A program made the position numbers and the translations under genes. Below are positions 1 to 4,654 of a DNA stretch of 8,255 nt, one piece after another. The number at the start of each line of letters is the position of its first letter. The first letter of the stretch is position 1. Source of the stretch: an uncultured Frankineae bacterium (lineage in GTDB: Bacteria; Actinomycetota; Actinomycetes; Mycobacteriales; SCTD01); contig CADCUE010000212.1 of NCBI GenBank assembly GCA_902805805.1, positions 1 to 8,255 on the forward strand, in the 5' to 3' direction. The notes below the pieces were generated by a model. It was not told the origin of the DNA, searched no databases, and worked only from the letters and a program-made list of their open reading frames with translations.

Positions 1-448
1 CGGCCTCCAGCCGGCCGTGCGTGCGCAGCGCCTCCAGCTGCTCGGTCAGCCGCTGCACCTCGTCGACGGTCGCGACGCCGGCGGCCAGCCGGTCGCGCTC
101 GGCCAGCTCGGCGGCGGCGGCCTCGACGAGCGACTCCCAGCCCTCGGGCCGCAGCAGGTACGCCGCGGCGGCCACCTCGTCGGGCGGCGCGGCCGGCGGC
201 GGGTGGCCGCTGCGCAGGGCCGAGGCGAGCGGCTCGGCGAGCCCCTCGGCGACGAGCTGCCGGAAAACCGGGTCCTGCTCGAGCGCCGCCGCCAGCGGCA
301 CGGCCGCCGCAGAGGCCCGGCGACGCGGCGCGAAGCGGCGGAACGGCCGTACCGCCGCGGGGATCTGGTCGTCGGACAGGGCACCCAGGCGGTCCGCCGC
401 CAGGGCCACCACGCGCGTGCGGACCGCGGCGTGCAGCGGAGCGCTCAC
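1..448 (-). CDS. NYN-domain RNA-binding-type protein, N-terminal part (runs off left edge)
   Basis: The frame opens with GTG at 448-446 and stays open to the left edge, giving 149 visible residues. They begin VSAPLHAAVRTRVVALAADR and continue through an Ala/Leu-rich helical region with the landmarks 'IPAAVRPFRRFAPRRRA' and 'AAAAYLLRPEGWESLV'. The visible part ends in a coiled-coil-like stretch (about residues 115-149). From memory, this pattern matches the N-terminal half of actinobacterial proteins of roughly 400-450 aa that carry a C-terminal NYN (YacP/PIN-like) ribonuclease domain. That catalytic domain would lie outside the window, so nuclease function is inferred from family resemblance and not seen. 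The GTG overlaps the upstream zinc-ribbon gene's TGA as GTGA, which suggests translational coupling and fixes the start. The main alternative is an uncharacterised helical protein that shares only the N-terminal domain. Confidence 0.78.
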   Translation of the reverse strand, partial: MSAPLHAAVRTRVVALAADRLGALSDDQIPAAVRPFRRFAPRRRASAAAVPLAAALEQDPVFRQLVAEGLAEPLASALRSGHPPPAAPPDEVAAAAYLLRPEGWESLVEAAAAELAERDRLAAGVATVDEVQRLTEQLEALRTHGRLEA

Positions 449-699
449 CCGGCGCCGGCCGCCGGCCGGGGCACGACCTCCACCTGGTCGACGGCCTTGC
501 ACCAGCGGCAGACGACCCGCTCGACGGCGTCGACCAGCAGCTCGCGCTCCTCGACCACCTGCTGACCGGCGAGGTCGACGTGCACGTACTCCTGGGCCCG
601 CGTCGTGCGCGTCACGTCGAACCGCGTCAGGTTGCCGCACGAGGTGCAGCGCCAGCGGGAGTCGGGGCCGGGCTGCGGCACAGGCCGGGACACGGGCAT
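445..699 (-). CDS. Small zinc-ribbon protein, 84 aa
   Basis: The protein carries two CxxC pairs: C18/C21 in 'WRCTSCGNLTRFDV' and C64/C67 in 'CRWCKAV', a classic four-Cys zinc-ribbon layout. The 42 residues between them look like a beta-rich strip with an acidic helix ('VVEERELLVDAVERV'). Similar short proteins that start with an aromatic-Cys knuckle and 'CGNLTRFDV' are conserved hypotheticals in actinobacteria, with no assigned function that I know of. It overlaps the next gene by four bases (GTGA), so the two are probably made together, hinting at a nucleic-acid-related role. The start is not certain: ATG at 699 has no clear Shine-Dalgarno sequence, and GTG at 693 or a later codon is possible because the conserved part begins only near residue 14. 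The zinc-binding reading is strong; any function is inference. Confidence 0.82.
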   Translation of the reverse strand: MPVSRPVPQPGPDSRWRCTSCGNLTRFDVTRTTRAQEYVHVDLAGQQVVEERELLVDAVERVVCRWCKAVDQVEVVPRPAAGAG

Positions 700-734
700 C
701 GGGACGGCCGTTCGTGCGGAGGGGCGGGTGCCCG

Positions 735-740
735 AGCGTA
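735..740 (-). promoter_or_regulatory. Possible -10 element for the zinc-ribbon/NYN pair
   Basis: On the minus strand TACGCT fits the actinobacterial TAnnnT -10 pattern and lies in the 93-base gap between the lipoprotein stop and the zinc-ribbon start. It would place transcription start near 728 with a leader of about 29 bases. No convincing -35 element is seen. TAnnnT matches are common by chance, so this is only a candidate. Confidence 0.22.
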
Positions 741-792
741 GCGAGCAGACCGGACAGGACGGGGCGAGGCGAGCAGGGTGCCCGGGTCCGGC

Positions 793-1200
793 CTACGGCT
801 GGTCGGTGCAGAGGTCCAGGACCTCGTCGAACGACTCCTGCAGGTCCTTGCCCAGCGCCGGCTCGTAGGTGTTGCCGACCGCCCGGATCCGCACACCGCC
901 GATCCGCTCGACGACCTGGCCGAGCGCGTCGGCGTACTGCGGCTCGACGCCCTCGGCGAGCAGGGCCAGCCGGTCCTGCGTGGTGGCCAGGCTCTCCTGG
1001 ACGTCGGGCGCCACGGTGGCGTCCTTCCCGAGCCGCGGGATCGTGCGCCCGAGCTCGAGCAGGTCAGGTGCGGCGGCCCGGCAGGTGCCCTCCGCGAAGG
1101 CGGACTCGGCCGGCAGGTCCGGCTCGGCCGGCTTCTCGGGGGAGGACGAGCAGGCGGCGAGCACCGGCAGGACGAGCAGGACGGTCAGGGCTCGGCGCAC
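793..1200 (-). CDS. Small secreted lipoprotein of unknown family, 135 aa
   Basis: The start is GTG at 1200, five bases after AGGAG (GAGGAGCTCCC-GTG). A longer in-frame opening from 1356 is rejected because it would run through the DUF4331 stop and the intercistronic hairpin. Residues 1-17 form a lipoprotein signal: VRR, a hydrophobic core, then the lipobox L-A-A-C with C17 as the predicted lipidated cysteine. A Ser/Pro/Glu linker follows (about 18-32), then a mainly helical domain of about 100 residues. C40 and C131 flank this domain and could form a disulfide. The mature protein would be anchored on the outer face of the membrane. I do not recognise the family. It lies 80 bases downstream of the DUF4331 gene with no room for a separate promoter other than over the hairpin, so partial read-through from that gene is the likely expression route. 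Confidence 0.85.
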   Translation of the reverse strand: MRRALTVLLVLPVLAACSSSPEKPAEPDLPAESAFAEGTCRAAAPDLLELGRTIPRLGKDATVAPDVQESLATTQDRLALLAEGVEPQYADALGQVVERIGGVRIRAVGNTYEPALGKDLQESFDEVLDLCTDQP

Positions 1201-1222
1201 GGGAGCTCCTCGATCAGGACGA

Positions 1223-1264
1223 CACGCCACCGGGGCGGTCCCGAAGGACCGCCCCGGTGTCGTG
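1223..1264 (-). terminator. Strong intercistronic hairpin after the DUF4331 gene (terminator or attenuator)
   Basis: A perfect 14-base inverted repeat (1228-1241 with 1246-1259) closes on the loop CGAA, and four more pairs (1223-1226 with 1261-1264) extend it beyond one C/T mismatch. It starts 17 bases after the DUF4331 stop and ends 23 bases before the lipoprotein start codon. There is no T-run after it on the minus strand, so it is not a textbook intrinsic terminator. U-tail-less hairpins are common candidates for terminators or mRNA 3'-end stabilisers in high-GC actinobacteria. Confidence 0.7.
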
Positions 1265-1280
1265 AGACGGAGTGCAGTGA

Positions 1281-3167
1281 CTAGCGGACCGTGATGGTGG
1301 TCGGCGGGCCGGACACCGCGCCGGCAACCGCGTCCCGCACGGGCAGGATGCGCCACAGCAGCGTGAGCTGCAGACCCGGACGCTGCCGGACCTGCAGGCT
1401 GCTCGTGGCGGTGCCGGCGGCGTTGATCCTGGCGTAGCCCAGGTGCTTCAGGCCGCCGTTGCCCATGACGCCGACGAGCTGCGCCGTGCCGCCCTTGGCT
1501 CCGGGGCTGATGCCGTACGCCGACGCCGTGACGACGCCGTTGGCGCTGGTGAAGCGCTGACGGAACTGCACCGGGTCCTGCCCACGACGCGGGGTCGACC
1601 CGGAGTGCGGGAGCGCGACGTACGGGAAGGCCGCCGCCAGCGCCCGGTCGCTGCGGATGACCCCGTCACCGAGGCCGGCCACCGCGTTCTTGGTGGCGCC
1701 GGCGGGACGCACGAGCACGCCCTCGAGCACCTGCAGCGCGATGTCGACGACGTCGTCCTGCAGACGGCGGCCGTTCGGGAAGCCCGAGAGGTCGCCACCG
1801 ACGGCGCCGAGGCGGCTGTAGCCGGCATCGCCCGGCTTCTTCGGCGGGACCATGACGTTCAGCCGCAGGTACTCCGCCGGGGCGGGGTTCGGGCTGACCG
1901 CGTTGAGGTCCAGCGAGTTGAGGTCCGCGTCAAGCACGCCCTTGCCGAGACCGCCGAAGGTCCTGCCGGCGAACACGTCCCGGGAGAAGCCGGTGAGGAA
2001 GGCCGCGACGAGGTCGTTGCGCTTGTCGTCGTTGGTCTGCCCCGCGAGCTTGTTCGGGTTCGGGATCTTGTAGATCGACTCGACCAGGATCGGCACCTCG
2101 GGGTCCTGGACCTTGGCGAGGAACTTCGCGTCCGTGTCAGGGGTGGACCGGTTGAAGAAGTCCTTGAGGTTGGCCGGGACGACCGCCTCGTTGACCAGCG
2201 GGTTGCCCAGCCGGGAGACCTGGACGAAGTCGCCGGAGGCCTGCACCGTGTCGCTGTCCTCGTTGACGCCCGTCCGGGGTGCGGCGTTGTTGTCCAGCAG
2301 GACGCGGTTCTTCGCGCGGGACGTGGTCGACCAGACGCCGATGACCGGGTTCTTGGTGGCGTCGCCGTTCGCGACCAGCAGGCGCTTCGGGATCTGCAGG
2401 CTGACGTTGTTGACGTTGTAGCCGGACAGCCCGTCGTAGCCGACCTCGGAGAAGTCGCCGCCGTACAGCAGGTCGAAGATGCGCAGGTCGAGGAAGAAGG
2501 GGTCGTCGGCCGGACCGGCGAAGGCCTTGCCGCTGGGGCCGCTGTCGCCGGGTGGGGTGACGGGCATGATCGCCTCGTTGCGCAGCTTGCCGTAGTCGGG
2601 CATGGAGGCCTTGCCGACGTTGCTCGGAGCGACCTTGCCGTTCGTGACGAGGTCGTTCACCGTCGTCGTGCCGTCCGCGTTGTAGCGGATCCCCTGCAGC
2701 GTGTAGGACTGCTTGAACTTGAGGGTGGCGTCGTCGAACGAGCCGACGGGGCCGTCGTTGTAGAGGAACGTCCCGTCCGTCGCGCCGCGCTCGGCGGTGC
2801 CACGGTTGTCGATGTCCTTGAACGTCCAGCGGTAGGTGATGTCCTGCTTGGCGTCGCCGTCGTTGTCGATGTGGATCTCGTAGCGCGCCTTGTTGTCGAA
2901 CGGGTAGAAGTTCGGGCCCTGCGACGGCTCCTGGAAGCCGTTGAAGTTCGCCGACAGCGTGACGGTGTCCGGGTTGTCCGGCGACACGAAGGCGTACGTG
3001 TCGGTGTTGTCCGCCAGGGGGTCGGACAGCGTGTACGGCGCCTCGCGGTGGCTGGAGGCCGAGGAGGTGCCGGGTGCCAGCAGTGCGGCGCTGGACGCCG
3101 CCGTCGCGCCGGCGGCGAGGATGGCGATGACGCGTCGTCGCGTCGTCGCCCTCTGCGGTAGGGCCAT
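1281..3167 (-). CDS. Secreted DUF4331 family protein, 628 aa
   Basis: I chose ATG at 3167, preceded by GGAG four bases upstream; a TTG six codons earlier lacks a proper ribosome site. Residues 1-38 form a signal peptide (basic 'TTRRR', a long Ala-rich core, then SSAS), so the mature chain starts close to 'SSHREAP' (39-44), the usual DUF4331 opening. 'DPLADNTDTYAFVSPDNPD' follows (49-67). Other family landmarks are 'IDNDGDAKQDITY' (100-112), a Dx[DN]xD loop that looks calcium-binding, 'GFPNGRRLQDDVVDIAL' (462-478) and 'FPYVALPHSG' (514-523). The last 100 residues form a separate beta-rich tail ending 'TTITVR'. Acid residues are abundant and no membrane anchor follows the signal, so the protein is probably exported. 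The biochemical role of DUF4331 is unknown to me. The gene is transcribed divergently from the TPR/NicO pair, and the shared repeat motif suggests co-regulation. Confidence 0.93.
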   Translation of the reverse strand: MALPQRATTRRRVIAILAAGATAASSAALLAPGTSSASSHREAPYTLSDPLADNTDTYAFVSPDNPDTVTLSANFNGFQEPSQGPNFYPFDNKARYEIHIDNDGDAKQDITYRWTFKDIDNRGTAERGATDGTFLYNDGPVGSFDDATLKFKQSYTLQGIRYNADGTTTVNDLVTNGKVAPSNVGKASMPDYGKLRNEAIMPVTPPGDSGPSGKAFAGPADDPFFLDLRIFDLLYGGDFSEVGYDGLSGYNVNNVSLQIPKRLLVANGDATKNPVIGVWSTTSRAKNRVLLDNNAAPRTGVNEDSDTVQASGDFVQVSRLGNPLVNEAVVPANLKDFFNRSTPDTDAKFLAKVQDPEVPILVESIYKIPNPNKLAGQTNDDKRNDLVAAFLTGFSRDVFAGRTFGGLGKGVLDADLNSLDLNAVSPNPAPAEYLRLNVMVPPKKPGDAGYSRLGAVGGDLSGFPNGRRLQDDVVDIALQVLEGVLVRPAGATKNAVAGLGDGVIRSDRALAAAFPYVALPHSGSTPRRGQDPVQFRQRFTSANGVVTASAYGISPGAKGGTAQLVGVMGNGGLKHLGYARINAAGTATSSLQVRQRPGLQLTLLWRILPVRDAVAGAVSGPPTTITVR

Positions 3168-3210
3168 GGTGCTCCAATGATTCAAGGGAGTGTGGGCGTG
3201 CTGGGCGAGT

Positions 3211-3219
3211 GTTCACCCG
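3211..3219 (-). promoter_or_regulatory. Inverted copy of the CGGGTGAAC core facing the DUF4331 gene
   Basis: GTTCACCCG on the plus strand is the exact complement of the CGGGTGAAC core in the two tandem repeats. Read on the minus strand it points at the DUF4331 start, with GAAC ending 43 bases upstream of the ATG. That is a reasonable -35 position for an ECF-type promoter, or a position for an operator half-site. Confidence 0.45.
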
Positions 3220-3242
3220 GGGAGGTCTTCGCGCCATCGCTG

Positions 3243-3280
3243 CCACCGGTTCGGGTGAACTACCACCGGTTCGGGTGAAC
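3243..3280 (+). repeat. Two perfect 18-base direct repeats, 20-base period (probable operator or promoter element)
   Basis: CCACCGGTTCGGGTGAAC occurs at 3243-3260 and again at 3263-3280 with no mismatch. The 20-base period is about two helical turns, so bound proteins would sit on the same face. Each copy holds GTTC-N4-GAAC. In the second copy this extends to a perfect dyad, CCGGTTC-GGGT-GAACCGG, at 3266-3283. The pair ends 63 bases before the TPR start codon. It is probably a regulator-binding site; the binding protein is not identifiable from this window. Confidence 0.65.
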
Positions 3281-3303
3281 CGGCAGGCACACTGGTCCGA
3301 AAG

Positions 3304-3338
3304 GCTCTCGACGACGTCGACGAGCAGGAGGGACCTCC
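3304..3338 (+). promoter_or_regulatory. Possible leader hairpins around the TPR ribosome-binding site
   Basis: GCTCTCGAC (3304-3312) pairs with GTCGA and GAGC (3316-3325, one bulged C) around a 3-base loop. It abuts the ribosome site AGGAGG (3326-3331), which lies 12 bases before the ATG, longer than the usual spacing. GGAG inside that site can also pair with CTCC at 3335-3338. Such structures arise often in GC-rich DNA, so regulation of translation here is only a possibility. Confidence 0.3.
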
Positions 3339-3343
3339 GAGGC

Positions 3344-4654
3344 ATGCAGCGCTGGACCCGCGCCGCCCTGTCGGGCGCCGCCGTCGTGGGGCTCGCCGCA
3401 GGTCTGCTGGCCATCGGGACAGCCGCAGGGACGCCGCCGTCGGCGCCCGAGCCGGCCTCCGTCGGGGTCGACCGCGCCGACCCGCTCGGCCAGTCCATCG
3501 CCGGTCTGCAGCGCGAGCTCGACCGGGTCCCCGGGAAGTACCCCGCCTGGTCGGCGCTCGGGCTGGCCTACGTCGAGCAGGCGCGGGTGAGCGCCGACCC
3601 CACCCTGTACGAGAAGGCGGCCGGTGCCTTCGAGCGCTCCCTGGAGCTGCGGCCCGAGGGCAACGACGCCGCCCTGACCGGACAGGCGACGCTGGCCGCC
3701 GCGCAGCACGACTTCGCCGAGGCCCTGGCGCTGACCGACCGGTCCCTGGCCATCAACGACTTCAGCCCGACGACGTGGGCGGTGCGCAGCGACGCCCTCA
3801 CCGAGCTCGGCCGCTACGACGAGGCGCGGGCCGCCGTGCAGCGGCTGCTCGACCTGTCCCCGACCGGTGTCGAGGCCCTGACGCGGGCGTCGTACGTCTT
3901 CGAGCTGCGTGGCGACGTCGTCCGGGCGCGGGAGATGCTCGAGCAGGCGGCCGAGGTGGCCCTGCGACCGGCCGACCAGGCCTTCGCCCACTACTACCTC
4001 GGCGAGCTGGCGTGGAACGAGGGCGACTTCGCCGCCGCCCGGGCCGCCTACGACGCCGGGCTCGCCGCCGACCCGACCGCCCTGTCCCTCGTCGCAGGAC
4101 GCGCGAAGGTGCTCGCCGCGACCGGCGACGTGGACGGGGCGGCCGAGGACTACCGGCGCGTCGTCGCGCGGCTGCCCCAGCCGGAGTTCCTGGTGGCCTT
4201 CGGCGAGCTGCTCGAGTCGACCGGTCGCACCGCAGAGGCCGAGGAGCAGTACGCCGTCGTGCGTGCGACCCAGCAGCTGTTCGCCGCCAACGGACAGGAC
4301 GTGGACACCGAGCTGGCGCTGTTCGAGGCCGACCACGGGACGCCGGCCGCCGCCGTGGCCAGCGCCGAGAAGGCGTACGCCAAGCGGCCCGACGCCGTGC
4401 TGACCCAGGACGCGTACGCCTGGGCGCTGCACGCGGCCGGACGCTCCGAGCAGGCGCTGCCCATCGCCCGGGCCGCCAGCCGTCTCGGACTCCGCTCCCC
4501 CGTCCTCGCCTACCACCTGGGCGCCATCGAGGCGGCCGCGGGTGACGAGGGGGCTGCGCGTCGGGCGCTGCAGCGGGCACTCGACCTCAACCCGAAGTTC
4601 AACCCGGTCCAGGCGCCCGAGGCGTCGGCGCTGCTCGAGAGCCTCGGCGGGTGA
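3344..4654 (+). CDS. Exported or membrane-anchored tetratricopeptide repeat protein, 436 aa
   Basis: I chose ATG at 3344, preceded by AGGAGG at 3326-3331. An upstream in-frame start at 3209 would put coding sequence through the repeats and lacks a signal peptide at its N-terminus. Residues 1-29 (MQRWTR, then an Ala/Gly/Leu-rich core) form a signal peptide or signal anchor, followed by a Pro/Ala linker (30-45). The rest is a chain of helical TPR-like pairs. Clear units include 'PAWSALGLAYVEQA' (67-80), 'DAALTGQATLAAAQHDFAEAL' (108-128), 'TWAVRSDALTELGRYDEARAA' (144-164), 'AHYYLGELAWNEGDFAAARAAY' (215-236) and 'LAYHLGAIEAAAGDEGAARRALQRALDLNP' (388-417). TPR arrays bind partner proteins, so a scaffold outside the membrane for the neighbouring transporter or the DUF4331 protein is a reasonable inference. 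No enzymatic motif is seen. Its TGA overlaps the next gene's GTG. Confidence 0.9.
   Translation: MQRWTRAALSGAAVVGLAAGLLAIGTAAGTPPSAPEPASVGVDRADPLGQSIAGLQRELDRVPGKYPAWSALGLAYVEQARVSADPTLYEKAAGAFERSLELRPEGNDAALTGQATLAAAQHDFAEALALTDRSLAINDFSPTTWAVRSDALTELGRYDEARAAVQRLLDLSPTGVEALTRASYVFELRGDVVRAREMLEQAAEVALRPADQAFAHYYLGELAWNEGDFAAARAAYDAGLAADPTALSLVAGRAKVLAATGDVDGAAEDYRRVVARLPQPEFLVAFGELLESTGRTAEAEEQYAVVRATQQLFAANGQDVDTELALFEADHGTPAAAVASAEKAYAKRPDAVLTQDAYAWALHAAGRSEQALPIARAASRLGLRSPVLAYHLGAIEAAAGDEGAARRALQRALDLNPKFNPVQAPEASALLESLGG

Larger units (their letters stand above)
3168..3343. promoter_or_regulatory. Divergent promoter region between DUF4331 and the TPR gene
   Basis: These 176 bases separate the two divergent start codons and must serve both directions. 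They contain the tandem repeats at 3243-3280, an inverted core copy at 3211-3219, and a possible leader hairpin beside the TPR ribosome site. No canonical TTGACA/TATAAT-like pair is visible on either strand, so an alternative sigma factor or an activator is plausible. Confidence 0.7.

Noticed and set aside
46..384. Minus-strand open frame of 112 codons
   Set aside because: It lies in a different frame inside the NYN gene and is Arg/Pro/Ser-rich; the frame starting at 448 gives the family-like sequence.
726..784. Direct repeat GGGTGCCCG at 726-734 and 776-784
   Set aside because: Nine GC-rich bases repeated at 50-base distance are unremarkable at this base composition.
17..1265. Plus-strand open frames across the left end
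   Set aside because: Arg/Ala/Ser-rich translations overlie the minus-strand NYN, zinc-ribbon and lipoprotein genes, which have recognisable features.
1443..3161. Open frame of 572 codons on the plus strand opposite the DUF4331 gene
   Set aside because: Its Val/Arg/Asp-rich composition with no motif is typical of an antisense shadow; the DUF4331 reading on the other strand has a signal peptide and family motifs.
3209..3343. Possible 45-residue N-terminal extension of the TPR protein
   Set aside because: It would hide the signal peptide inside the chain and translate the regulatory repeats; ATG 3344 has its own ribosome site.
2137..3498. Minus-strand open frame of 453 codons spanning the divergent promoter
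   Set aside because: It crosses both divergent starts and the repeats and is Arg/Gln/Pro-rich without domains; it overlaps the DUF4331 gene in another frame.
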